This document shows positions 54,798 to 64,000 of a stretch of 64,000 nt of DNA, piece by piece (position 1 is the stretch's first letter; every line of letters starts with the position of its first letter). The notes beneath the pieces are model-generated. The model ran no database searches. It had not been told where the DNA came from and worked only from the letters and a program-made list of their open reading frames with translations. Where the stretch lies: assembly GCA_000151295.1 (NCBI GenBank), contig GG745345.1:404621-468620 (forward strand), read 5' to 3'. Made by a program: the position numbers and the translations under genes. Origin of the DNA: Allomyces macrogynus ATCC 38327 (Eukaryota; Blastocladiomycota; Blastocladiomycetes; Blastocladiales; Blastocladiaceae).

Positions 54798-56714
54798 TCA
54801 CACCATATCAACTTCGGCTTCTGTCGATCCACCATTGCGCACATCCACGATCGTCAAACCTGGGTCGGCCGTGGCCAAAATGGATGGCATGGTTTGCGAC
54901 AGCGACAGTTGTACACACCCATCACCAAAATGGCGCGCAACATGCACCACCGCCACATGATCTGGGACCTGCAAGCCCTGCGGCACAAATGCTCCGTTCT
55001 TGACCATGACGCGGCAGAAGCATTGCGCCGTCACAGCCATCTTCATGGCTGCCACCATGACCAAATCGGGTACGGTCGAGAGTGTCAAACTGTGGAGCTT
55101 TGGCGTGGCCCATGGAACACTGGCAGGCGTGGTCGCGTCACTTGGGTCAGCGTCAATGCGGTGTAGAGTGAGCGACTCAAGGGAGGGCAGCAATAACGGC
55201 GGCCCGTCGTTGGCACAAGGCATGGCAAGGCGGCAACGGTCCAAGCGCGTAGAGCGCAGCGTGTGGGCGTGAGCGGCCAGAAGGTCGGGCTATTCCACGG
55301 GAAAAGGAATAGTGAGCCGCAATTGACAGCTCAGATACCACAGTCAAATAATGCGTACCGAAACAATCACACGATTGAGGGAGAGATTCTCCACCTGAAG
55401 GTGTCTCATGCCAACAGGAAATGCAATGTTCATGGCTCCAGAAAAATGCAGCGCCTTTGTGCGAACTCGCTGCAAGAACCACGCCACAAGCGTACATGCT
55501 GCACCAGCAAACGATGAATCGACAGAGAGTGACAGCGTAGCAAGAGCCAACGTGCGCTCCGCAATCATACTCGCCGGCTCAGCCAGCGCATCGAGCATTG
55601 TGATTCCTTCGTCGCCATTCAGAACTTGAAGGCAAATCTCGCCTGTCATGGTGAGCTCACGGAGAGGCACGAGCGTCAAGAGTGCTTTGAAATGCGAAGC
55701 TGTGATGGCGATCAAGTGAAGGTAGAGGCAGCGTAACGCTGGGAAAACAGTCAAGAGCACGCCATTGCAGAAAGGTCGCGAAGGGATCACCATTGTGGGC
55801 CCAATTTCGAGCGTGGTAAGACGTGGCAAGAACGCGCACAGGTCGTCTTCCGAGCCCGCAAGGCGATCGAGGAGTGCGCTCCAAAAGGAGATGCGCGTCA
55901 CGGCCGAATCTTGTGGCACACAGTCGAGAATCACACTTGTTGCCAGGGGACTCCAAATGCACTCGGCACCTCGGTTATGCATCAGAAAAATATCGCCAAG
56001 CGCGTCCATTCCGTGCACCGCGCACCACTCAGGCGCACGATCATAACGAACCAGGTTCTCATTTTGTTGCGGGCGCTGCAACGCATCTTCAATGGCCAGT
56101 GCACGGATGGTATTGAGGGCTGGAGTCCGCGCCAAGACCACTTGCGCGACAGTGTAGAGGGTCCCGATGTCCTCACTCAGCACACAACGAGCATCAGATT
56201 TACGTGGTGCGTATTGAGCGTACTTTGGCCGCCATGGCGGTGTTACGCCGCGCGGGTCAGTATCAATCACAGCCGCCACAGGTTTGTCAAGGGCACGGCC
56301 AGTACGTGGGCGTAAGTCAGCAACAAGAACGAGCTCACGGAGCGTTGAATTAATTGGGACATCTGTTGCAGGATCACCCGTCAAATCGGACGCATCAACG
56401 TTCGCTTCGATCACGTAATTGAGCAAACCGACTGGCTCGTCTGAAGAGCAGGACCACGGCAGGCTGGCTAGCTGCCAAATCAGGGCGGGAAGCGAGGAAT
56501 AGAACAGGACCCGTCGCTCGCCAAGGATTGGAGCAATAATTTCGAGCAGTTGGCGGCACGTTGCGGCAACTTGGACGCGAGCGGAACGCGGCAGCTCGCG
56601 CACAATCATGATCAGGAGCTCAACAGGGAGGTTGAGGAGCGATGCCAGGCACGGCGGTTGAACTGTTGTATCGTGATGACAAGTCGCCACGACTTTGGGT
56701 CGATCAATGGCCAT
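54798..56714 (-). CDS. F-box/LRR-like protein, intact paralogue A
   Basis: Exon 1 (56714-55359) and exon 2 (55289-54798), intron 69 nt, give 615 aa. The frame is open well upstream of 56714, but the earlier part is the tail of paralogue C, and the MAIDRPKVVATC start aligns with the start of paralogue B. Residues about 25-70 are an F-box (LLNLPVELLIMIVRELPRSA followed by VQVAATCRQLLE). The remainder is a chain of leucine-rich strands (LRELVLVADLRP, LTTLEIGPTMVI, LRCLYLHLIAITASHFKALL, RELTMTGEICLQ, LESLTLHRIDADP). The second exon restores the LRR pattern. It is a likely SCF substrate receptor with unknown target. Base composition is less GC-biased than the flanking housekeeping genes, suggesting a younger, lineage-specific family. 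Confidence 0.75.
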
Positions 56715-56809
56715 GATCCTTGATAATACTCTTGAGGTCACTGATAAAACAATGCGGAGAGTGGGGCAAGTTGGGACTGATTTTGGTGTGAGGAGCAACA
56801 GTTTACGAA

Positions 56810-58069
56810 AGTGGCCTGTGGAAGAGTGGAGGAAAAGGTAGTTATGTGTTGCTCCGCCATTGCGCACCTCCACGATCGTCACGCCCAAACAGCCCCAGCC
56901 CATAACGACGGCATGGTCCAAGACGACGGCACTTGCTCATCACCATCTGAACGGCGCGCAACTTGCACCACGGCCGCATGGTCTGGGATCGGCGCGTCCT
57001 GCATCAGTAAATTGCAGGCCGAATCTCGCATGTCATCACTAGCTCGCGAAGCGGCGCAACAGACAAGATGGCCCCAAAATGCTCTGCCGTGAAATCCGGA
57101 AAACGTAAGTATAGGCGACAGAGTGCTGGATAAAGAGCGAGGAGGACGTCATGGCGAAAATAGGTCCAAGGGTGCGTCTTTGTTTGTGGGCACAAGCTCG
57201 AGCTTGGTAATACCGGGCAGCTTTGATGAGGAGGTCGGGGGAAGTGCTCCACAGAGACACGCGAGTGATGGGCGAGCTTTGCGGCACGCACTCAAGGATC
57301 ATAATTGCGGCAACGACGCTCCATACGGGCAGCGTACGGTTGTGCTGGTTCAGGCATAGGATTCCAAGCGAGTCGGCGTCATACGTGGCGCGGTATACTG
57401 GGCACGATTACGAAGGAGCAAGTCCCAGAATGGTCACGGGCCCTGTGGCCTTTTGCCAACGACCAGAGCGCGAACGGTGTGCAGGGATGGTATCCGCGTT
57501 AGGACCACTTGTGCAACAATCTGGAGCTTGATATCCGTGTTCAAAATATTGCGAGCATCAGAGTCAAGTGGGCCCGCCCGGGCATACATGGACCGCCATG
57601 ATGGCGTCGCGCCACGCGGTCAATATCAATCACAGCCTCCACGGGTTTGTCGAGCGCACGGCTGGGATGTGGGCGCACATCAGCGACAAGCACGAATTCG
57701 CGAAGGGCCGAGTTGGTTGGCACTTCCGTCATCTGAGCGTTGGGCAAGTCTGCCGCGGCTTCATGGCCCATGATAACATGCATGAGCAAAATCCTCTGGG
57801 TCGTTAGAGGGGTTGGACCACGGCAGGCTAGCCAGCTGCCAGATCAGGACGGGAAGCGACGAATGGAACAGGACACGCTACTCACCAAGGATCGGTGTAA
57901 CAATTTCGTGCAAATATCGATATGTCGCAGCAACTTGGACGAGAGCGGAACGCGGCAGCTCGCGCACAATTATGATCAAGAGCTCCTGTGGCAACGCAAA
58001 GAGCGTTAGTCGAGCAACGTCGTGCTGACGCTGCAGAGAGTCAGCGTTGGAGTACTGGTGATCCCCCAT
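56810..58069 (-). pseudogene. F-box/LRR-like paralogue C, internally deleted and interrupted
   Basis: Begins MGDHQYSNADSLQ at 58069 and contains LFALPQELLIIIVRELPRSA (F-box). A TAG at 57880-57878 stands where paralogue A has an Arg codon, and the protein resumes (RVLFHSSLPVLIWQL) directly after it. Later pieces occur in shifted frames (REFVLVADVRPHPSRALDKP at about 57700; LALYPALCRLYLRFPDFTAE at about 57100). Near 57015 the sequence jumps from the LRELVMTCEI strand straight to the last strand (VTIVEVRNGGAT), deleting about 650 bases relative to A. It is clearly a pseudogene. It lies about 95 bases upstream of the intact copy. Confidence 0.8.
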
Positions 58070-58876
58070 GATTTGTGTCGGCAACTTGGGGGCAATTCTC
58101 TCCAGTGTAAAGACAACAATATGTGGCGAGTGATGTAAGTCGGGGACGAAATTGCAGGCGGGAGCGGCGGTTTGGGTCGGCCGGTGATCAACAATGACCA
58201 TGGTGCCGATGTTGAGAGTTGCGGAGGAGGCGTGACAAATGTGACGAGTGACTTGTGTCCCGCTGTCCTGTTCGTGAACAAGTTGTTGTCGACACTCTGC
58301 TTGCCAAACGCAACTCAACCATTTTGCCTTCGCTGAGAGCAGGTGCAGGGGGGAACCGCAATCGCATGGATCATCTGACAAGTCAGAGTCTGCTATTATT
58401 CTGCTGCTTATGCTTCACGTGTCCTTTCTTTCGTCTTGCTGCTGTTGCGAGCAAGTCCTCCCTGCCCACGATCACATCCATGCTGTTTTTGTCAGCACCA
58501 TGACCGAACAACAGATTTGAGACCACAACAATGGCCACACTGTTCTAGGTAAGGAAAGCGCAGCAAGAACAGACCTCAACGAAACAAAAAGTGATAGCAA
58601 TGCCTGATGACCGAGGAATATAAATGTACTGGTGGCGACCGGCGCCAGAAAACTATGGACAATCTGGGCAAACCAAACACAAATAACCAACCAGAAAAAC
58701 CAAGGCGCAGTTGCAGTTGCAAGTGTAGGGGAGGGAGGTGGGGATCGAATCAAACGAATGTGGCTCGAGAAAAAGTAAGAAGGAAGCGAAAAGAGACTTC
58801 AGAACCAGAAACACGGTTTCACAACAACAAGGGATTTTTTTCTCGCGCGGTCGTGCAATCCGATCGCACTGCCTCA
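58070..58876. other. Region between F-box array and giant membrane-protein gene
   Basis: 807 bases; the last part is the 3' flank of the minus-strand giant gene. An AATATAAAT stretch lies at 58617. No gene seen. Confidence 0.4.
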
Positions 58877-61800
58877 TTACCCTTGGCGCCGCTTCCACAT
58901 CATGAACCCGGCACCGCCACCGACCACGGCCAGACCGCCAACGACACCGCCCGCGATCGCGCCCGCATTCGACCCAGCACCAGGCACCGTCGTGGGCGTC
59001 GGCGTCGACGACGTCGGTTGCGGCACGGCATTTACCTGGGCCTGCACCGAAAAGTCCGAGTACATGGGGCAGTTGCACGAAACTTGCGAGCTCGAAGTGA
59101 CCGTGGTCGTGCACCCCGTCGATGTCCACGCCGTGCCCGACCAGTAGACGCACACGGGCGACGAACCCGACGGGACCGACGCGACATTGGCCGTGTACCC
59201 GACGTTCAGCGACTGCGTGTTGAGCGCCGTCGTCGTCCCGTTGTTGAACGCTTGCACCGTCAACACATTGGCCACCATGTTCTGGCTCGGGTTCGCCGAC
59301 CCGCGCAGAGACTGCCAGTTGATCGCCTGGATGTCCAAGCACCCGGCGGGCAACGTGCTCGGCAGCGTCAGCGAAAAGTTGCCGACCGTCCGTGCTGAAT
59401 CGCCCGAGTCGGTCCCTGTGGCCACAACACGCCGGCCCGAGGCTACAAACGTGCCCGCATCAATCAGCGTCGGCGCCGAGGACACCGAGCACGTCGCGCC
59501 CGCAATCGAACCGAGCACGAGCGCCTGCACTTGAGCGCGTGCACGCGCCTGCTGCGTCGTGGTAATCGTCTGCCGACGGCGGAGGGACCCACCGCTCGCA
59601 GCAATCAGGTTCGAAATCAGGTTGTTGAGCGCGCGGCCAATCGACTGCGCCTGGCGCGAGTCAATCGACTTCTTCACGCCACCGACGGCCACCGAGACAC
59701 CGCTCAACGTCGAGTCGACGAGCGACATGACCGAATCGTACGAGCTCGACGACGCGCCCGACAGGTTGATGGTCGCGAGCACGTTGAGCGCACGCACCGC
59801 CGTCTGCGGGCTCGGGAGCAGGTTGCCCATGGCAATGGTCGAGATCGAAATCACCGAAGCCGAAATCGACGCCACTTGCGTGCTGTCCGAGGCTGTGAGG
59901 GCCGCGGGCAGCGAAGTCGTGATCGACGTGACCGTGTTGAGTGTCGTGAGGGCCAGCGCCGGATTCGTCACGGCGAGCGCCTGCGCCTGCGAGACGAGCG
60001 ACGAGGCCGTGGCGAGCAGCACAGCATTCGTCGCGCCCGACGCCTGAACAATACTCACCGACTGCGTCACGAGCACCGACGACCCGAGCGAATCCGTGAC
60101 CACGGCATACACACTCGCGGCCCCCACTGGCAGCGTAATAGAATCAACCGCCGGCGCGTTCGTCAGGTACATGTCGTTCTGCACTTGAATCGAGCCTTGC
60201 ATTATGACGTAGCCGAACGTGTAGGTAAACGGCGCGACACCACCCGTCCAGCCCGTCGTTGCGATCCGGAACGTGTCCGAGAACCCAATCCCGGACGCCG
60301 GGTTGCTGTTGACCATGTTGGCCGGGTTCGCGTTCACGAGCGCGACCGACCCGCCGGAGGGCACCGAGGCCACCTGCACGGCCAAGTCGGCCCACGACGA
60401 GACGCCGTTGGCGAGCGTCACCGTGACGCGGAACGTGATCGACTGGCCCTGCGGTAGCACATTGCTGCCAAACACGAGGTAGTTGCGCTTGGTGCCCGTA
60501 AGCGCGACTGTAGACGCCGAATTGGGCGAAATCGACCACAGGTACGACGACGGGTAAATCACGGCGCCCGTATCCGGATCAAAGACTTGCGCCCACGTCG
60601 ACATGCCCTGCGACGCCGAGACTTGGCCCGACGCGGGCCACCGGTACAGCACAATCTTGGGCACGAGCGCAGTCGTCGTCGTGGCCTTGGTCGTGGCCAA
60701 CGCGGTGCGCGCCGGACTGGTGGAAGAGTCCGAGACTTGGCACACAAACGTGTAGGTCGTGCTCGGCGTCAGCGTGTTGGCCGGGATCACGACCGACTGT
60801 GCCGTGCCAATCGACTGGCAATTCGCGCCGTTCACGTCGCACGCCATCCAAATGTAGGCATACGTCTTGGACCCGTCCATGTTGTCGTCGTCCTGGATCC
60901 CGACCGACAGCGTGTTGGCGCGGCTCGTCGACAGCTGCTGCGCCGATCCCGACGTGACGTAAGCCACGAGCGGCGTCGAGACAACCGTGAACGGCGCCGA
61001 AATCGTGTAGGTCACGCCATTGTAGACGATCGCGCCCGTGACTGTGTAGGTGCCGTAGCTCAGCTTGTTAAACGGCAGGTAGAGATTCGCGCCCGACACG
61101 GACCCGCCCATGTTGGTGACATTCACCACCGCGTTGCTCGCGTCCGTCACCGACCACGTGTAGGTAAACGACACGGTCGTTGCATCGATCCCAGAGCATC
61201 CCGGGAAACTCACGGCCAGGTACTGCGCGATCCCATCGACCAACCGCCCTTGGAACGTTGGGTTCGTGAGCGTCAATTGCGGAATCGCCGACGACGCCGA
61301 CCGCGTCACCGTGACCGTCTGCACGCTCGTGTAGGACGTGCCAAACGTCGTCGTTGTCACCGATACGGCCACACCCACCGTCAGCGGCGTGCTCGCCGTC
61401 ACGGCCGTTGCGGGCAAGATCACATAGCCCTGCGTCTGGTTGGCCGCGGCAAACGCCGTCGCCGCGGCCGTATTGTTGCCCGAGTAGTAGTAGAGGTACC
61501 GGATCGTGCCGCCGCCCGAAGACGTCGACTTGGATAGGTCAATCGTGAACCCGCTCGTGTCACACCCGCCGAGGAGCGTCGGCGCCGTCACGACCAGCGT
61601 TGGCGTCGGAGCAGGTGCAGCGGTCGTCGAGGCCGACGGGTTGTAAGCAAAGGTCGTGGCTGCGGGTGCTGCCGACGTGGTCGTGGTGGTGTGGGTCGAA
61701 GTGGGCGTGCTTGCAGAGCCCGAGGAGCCTGAGGAGCCCGAGGAGCCCGAGGAGCCGCTCGAAGCCGTGGTCGTGCTCGCGACAAAGAAGCTCGACGAGA

Positions 61801-64000
61801 CGGTGGTCGTGCCCGTGGGTGCGGGCGTACTGGTCGAGCCCGTGGACCCAGTAGAGCCCGTAGATGCCGTACCGGCCGTGGATCCCGTCGTGTCCGTGGT
61901 AGACCCTCCATGAGAAGACGCGTCGGTCGTCGTCGAGCTCGCGCCAAACCACGTGGACGAATCCGCCGTCGAGCCCGTGGAACCAGTGGAACCCGTCGAT
62001 CCAGCCGCCGTTGTGGTACTCGATGCGAGCCACGAGGCCGAATCCGTCGTGGTGCTCGATGCGAGCCACGAGGCCGAATCCGTCGTGGTGCTCGATGCGA
62101 GCCACGAGGCCGAATCCGTCGTGGTGCTCGACACATGCGACGAGCCCGAATCTGTCGTGGAACTCGACGCGAGCCAAGACGCCGAATCCGTGGTCGTCGT
62201 CGAGCCAATGACACCCGTCGTCGTCGTGTCCGTTGTCGTCGTTTGCGCCTGCGTCGTCGACTGTGCCGTGCCCGTGCCCGGATCGGTCGTCGTCGACTCC
62301 GTATCGGTCCAGGTATCCGACTCGAGCGTCTGCGAATCCGTATCGGTCGCCGTCGAATCCATCGTGACGGTACTCAACAGCGTCAACGTGTCGGTATCAG
62401 TCGTGTCCGTCTCGGTCGTCGAATCCGTGGCCGTGCCCGTATCCGTCGTCGAATCCGTCGCTGTCGAATCCGTCGTCGAGTCCGTCGACGCCACTTGCCG
62501 CCGCGCCAAGACCGCGCGCCGCTTCATCACCACCTTCTTGATCGCGGCACGCTCGTGCGCGGGCGCCTCGTTCACGTGCTCATCCATGTACTGCAGCGCA
62601 TCGAGCGGCTTACCCGGGGCCACAAACGCGCGCTCGGCGCCGAGGAAGGCCACAACTTCGGGGAGCGCGTAGATGCGCTTGTGCTGCAGCGTCGCCTTGG
62701 CGAGCAGACCGCGAATGTCCGACGAGTACCCGCCCAAATCGGCCAACGTGCGCGCACGGATCATGGCCACGCCGTTCCAGGCACTGCGCGTGCCAAACAC
62801 GGTCAGCATGCCCGCACCGAGCGGCAGCGTCCGGTGGTGCGTCGTTGTCGAGTCGACGCCCGCAAGAACAACATCGGCCTTGGTCAGTGCCGCGCCGCGC
62901 GAGAGGAGCGTGATCATATTGGCCTTGGCGAGCATGGCCGGGGTCATCGGCACGACGTACTCGCTCGACACGTCGCGGATCGCCAACCGCATCAAATCGT
63001 CAAACGCGAGCGCCTTGGCGGACCGGGACTCGGGCACGGCCAACTTCCACCCGCGCATCTCCCACGCGTCGCCAGTCAGCGCGAGCAGCTGGTTCATGTC
63101 GTTGTCGTTGGCCGGGTCCGCGGCAAGCACCACCTCGAGCGCCGGGTAGTGCTGGTCCTCGAGCGCCTTGATCGCCTTCTGCAGTCCCGCAAACTTGCCG
63201 CCACGAGGGTGCGCCAGGACCACGGCAATCGTCTCGAGCGTCGGCGCCGTCTTCATCGCGCACGCCGCGGGCGCCGCGGCAAGGGCCACAATCTCTTCCA
63301 CAAACATGCGCTGCGCGTCCTCCTGGTCGCGCGACAGCGACCCGACATCCACGCCGTGGTCGACGGCACGTGCCATTTGTGCAAACAGGTCGTCGACCGT
63401 CGCCATCATATCGTTCGCCGCATCGGCCTTGCCGAGAATCACGGGCGTGCCCGTCATCATCAGCTCCTGTGCGAGTGGCGCGCGCGCAACGGCCGCCGGA
63501 ATCACGGCCGCGCGCTGGTGCCCGGGTTCCGTCAGGAAGGCCAGGACTGAGAGCGGTTTCAGCGAGGCCTCGCGAATCTCGAGCGCGTACTTGGGCCACA
63601 GAATCGACCGGGCGCGAACAAAGTCGACCGCCGACGTGCCTTCAATATCGCCGACAGGACCGAAGAAAGTAACGTGGACCGGCGCCGAGGAGGTCGCGTG
63701 CAGCCGGTCGAGCGCCTCGACAAACGCGACCAGACCGCCCTCGACCGACATGTCCCCGACAAAGACCAGGTCGTGGATCGGCTGCGGCCCCGCCGAAGAG
63801 GTGGCGCGCTTGGCGAGCGGGTGCGTGATCTTGCGATGCGCGCCCGACGTGAGCAGCGGGTGCACGGCCGACTTGCGCGTCTCGATATGCGGCAAATCCA
63901 ATTCGCGCAACGCGCCATTCGCAAACACGACGCGGTCGGCCAACTCGATCGTGCGCTGCCGCATGTAGTCGCCGGCCACTTGGTCGCCGTGCATGTCGGC
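58877..64000 (-). CDS. Giant membrane protein: glycosyltransferase-like domains, mucin stalk, REJ repeats, GPS-like motif, TM (5' end outside window)
   Basis: One uninterrupted frame of more than 1700 codons runs off the right edge, so the N-terminus is missing. Counted from the first Met in view (63994): residues 1-245 resemble the C-terminal part of a GT4 (GT-B) glycosyltransferase (RQRTIELADRVVFANGALRE, LVFVGDMSVEGGLVAFVEAL); 250-480 resemble a GT2 (GT-A) domain (AVVLAHPRGGKFAGLQKAI, QHYPALEVVLAAD, WNGVAMIRARTLADLGGY); 500-810 are a Ser/Thr stalk (TDSTTDSTATDSTT; 12-residue repeats around SASWLASST); 815-1300 are beta-rich REJ/PKD-type repeats (IQDDDNMDGSKTYAYIWMAC, TTYTFVCQVSDSS); 1300-1610 are GAIN-like; about 1615-1645 is a GPS-like Cys motif (CVYWSGTAWTSTGC, CNCPMYSDFSV); about 1677-1699 is a TM helix followed by KRRQG. 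This suggests a type I surface protein with a large ectodomain. Catalytic acidic motifs of GT2 are not where expected. The function is unknown. Confidence 0.8.
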   Translation of the reverse strand, partial: ADMHGDQVAGDYMRQRTIELADRVVFANGALRELDLPHIETRKSAVHPLLTSGAHRKITHPLAKRATSSAGPQPIHDLVFVGDMSVEGGLVAFVEALDRLHATSSAPVHVTFFGPVGDIEGTSAVDFVRARSILWPKYALEIREASLKPLSVLAFLTEPGHQRAAVIPAAVARAPLAQELMMTGTPVILGKADAANDMMATVDDLFAQMARAVDHGVDVGSLSRDQEDAQRMFVEEIVALAAAPAACAMKTAPTLETIAVVLAHPRGGKFAGLQKAIKALEDQHYPALEVVLAADPANDNDMNQLLALTGDAWEMRGWKLAVPESRSAKALAFDDLMRLAIRDVSSEYVVPMTPAMLAKANMITLLSRGAALTKADVVLAGVDSTTTHHRTLPLGAGMLTVFGTRSAWNGVAMIRARTLADLGGYSSDIRGLLAKATLQHKRIYALPEVVAFLGAERAFVAPGKPLDALQYMDEHVNEAPAHERAAIKKVVMKRRAVLARRQVASTDSTTDSTATDSTTDTGTATDSTTETDTTDTDTLTLLSTVTMDSTATDTDSQTLESDTWTDTESTTTDPGTGTAQSTTQAQTTTTDTTTTGVIGSTTTTDSASWLASSSTTDSGSSHVSSTTTDSASWLASSTTTDSASWLASSTTTDSASWLASSTTTAAGSTGSTGSTGSTADSSTWFGASSTTTDASSHGGSTTDTTGSTAGTASTGSTGSTGSTSTPAPTGTTTVSSSFFVASTTTASSGSSGSSGSSGSSGSASTPTSTHTTTTTSAAPAATTFAYNPSASTTAAPAPTPTLVVTAPTLLGGCDTSGFTIDLSKSTSSGGGTIRYLYYYSGNNTAAATAFAAANQTQGYVILPATAVTASTPLTVGVAVSVTTTTFGTSYTSVQTVTVTRSASSAIPQLTLTNPTFQGRLVDGIAQYLAVSFPGCSGIDATTVSFTYTWSVTDASNAVVNVTNMGGSVSGANLYLPFNKLSYGTYTVTGAIVYNGVTYTISAPFTVVSTPLVAYVTSGSAQQLSTSRANTLSVGIQDDDNMDGSKTYAYIWMACDVNGANCQSIGTAQSVVIPANTLTPSTTYTFVCQVSDSSTSPARTALATTKATTTTALVPKIVLYRWPASGQVSASQGMSTWAQVFDPDTGAVIYPSSYLWSISPNSASTVALTGTKRNYLVFGSNVLPQGQSITFRVTVTLANGVSSWADLAVQVASVPSGGSVALVNANPANMVNSNPASGIGFSDTFRIATTGWTGGVAPFTYTFGYVIMQGSIQVQNDMYLTNAPAVDSITLPVGAASVYAVVTDSLGSSVLVTQSVSIVQASGATNAVLLATASSLVSQAQALAVTNPALALTTLNTVTSITTSLPAALTASDSTQVASISASVISISTIAMGNLLPSPQTAVRALNVLATINLSGASSSSYDSVMSLVDSTLSGVSVAVGGVKKSIDSRQAQSIGRALNNLISNLIAASGGSLRRRQTITTTQQARARAQVQALVLGSIAGATCSVSSAPTLIDAGTFVASGRRVVATGTDSGDSARTVGNFSLTLPSTLPAGCLDIQAINWQSLRGSANPSQNMVANVLTVQAFNNGTTTALNTQSLNVGYTANVASVPSGSSPVCVYWSGTAWTSTGCTTTVTSSSQVSCNCPMYSDFSVQAQVNAVPQPTSSTPTPTTVPGAGSNAGAIAGGVVGGLAVVGGGAGFMMWKRRQG
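62013..62192 (-). repeat. 36-bp tandem repeat, five units, in the mucin-like stalk
   Basis: Units start at 62013, 62049, 62085, 62121 and 62157; the first three are nearly identical (GTGGTGCTCGATGCGAGCCA followed by a constant CGAGGCCGAATCCGTC), and the last two are diverged. Each encodes 12 residues containing SASWLASST on the minus strand. Confidence 0.92.

Noticed and set aside
56714..56921. Longer N-terminus for F-box paralogue A
   Set aside because: The extra 69 codons correspond to the last strand of paralogue C read through, not to the start of the family.
59531..60457. Plus-strand frame of 308 codons, His/Arg-rich
   Set aside because: Shadow of the giant minus-strand gene; no start context and no known fold.
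62013..62192. CRISPR-like 36-bp repeats
   Set aside because: Units are directly tandem with no spacers, in frame within a coding region of a eukaryotic genome.
61910..63550. 546-codon Arg-rich plus frame
   Set aside because: Antisense of the same gene; composition is a mirror of Ser/Thr/Ala codons.

Overview
The window is a stretch of eukaryotic nuclear genome, GC-rich and compact. Genes lie on both strands, mostly a few hundred bases apart, and many are interrupted by very short GT-AG introns (about 46-99 nt, one of 228 nt), often with a CTAAC/CTGAC-like branch site just before the acceptor. The gene set (RPL17, U2AF1, SNU13, RPN8, eIF5A, MON2, TRAPPC13, NECAP, RNASEH2B, EAF6, Caf120/Skg3, TCD, BCAT, STYX, FERRY3 and ZNF277 homologues) is opisthokont. 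It mixes fungal hallmarks (Caf120/Skg3 PH protein, yeast-length Snu13, Rpl17 and Tcd) with genes lost from yeasts but kept in animals and zoosporic fungi. My inference is a zoosporic fungus, most likely Blastocladiomycota (Allomyces-like); nothing in the window proves the genus. A 100-N gap and several single-base frame breaks, some in homopolymers, mark it as a draft assembly.

Layout. 0.2-4.8 kb: an unrecognised coiled/low-complexity gene (-), a hotdog thioesterase-like gene (+) and a secreted LPMO-like protein (+). 5.9-6.9 kb: remains or a poorly resolved model of a signal-peptide plus transmembrane protein. 7.8-11.5 kb: Caf120/Skg3-like PH-domain protein with polyQ and acidic tails. 12-14.4 kb: an unknown single-pass membrane protein. 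14.4-15.8 kb: gene-poor with a dispersed repeat. 15.8-18.5 kb: RPL17 and U2AF1 (both -). 19.4-22 kb: FERRY subunit 3 homologue with an inserted UBA domain. 22.9-23.9 kb: STYX-family phosphatase. 24.2-28.8 kb: MON2 (-), divergent from RPN8 (29.4-30.7 kb). 31.3-33.3 kb: ZNF277. 33.7-35.1 kb: SNU13 and a 96-aa secreted or membrane protein (both -). 36-38 kb: TRAPPC13. 38.5-41 kb: NECAP and RNASEH2B, convergent. 41.9-42.3 kb: eIF5A. 43-45.8 kb: KIN1/MARK-like kinase. 46.1-47.5 kb: TCD dehydratase. 48.2-49.7 kb: mitochondrial BCAT. 50.2-51 kb: EAF6. 52-58.1 kb: a tandem array of three F-box/LRR-like paralogues, one intact and two decayed. 58.9 kb to the window end: a giant open frame joining two glycosyltransferase-like domains, a Ser/Thr stalk, REJ/PKD-type repeats, a GPS-like motif and a C-terminal transmembrane helix.

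The genes form no operons. Several serve membrane traffic (MON2, TRAPPC13, NECAP, FERRY3), but I read this as chance neighbourhood. The most unusual object is the surface-receptor-like protein at the right edge, whose glycosyltransferase part seems to have lost its catalytic acidic motifs.
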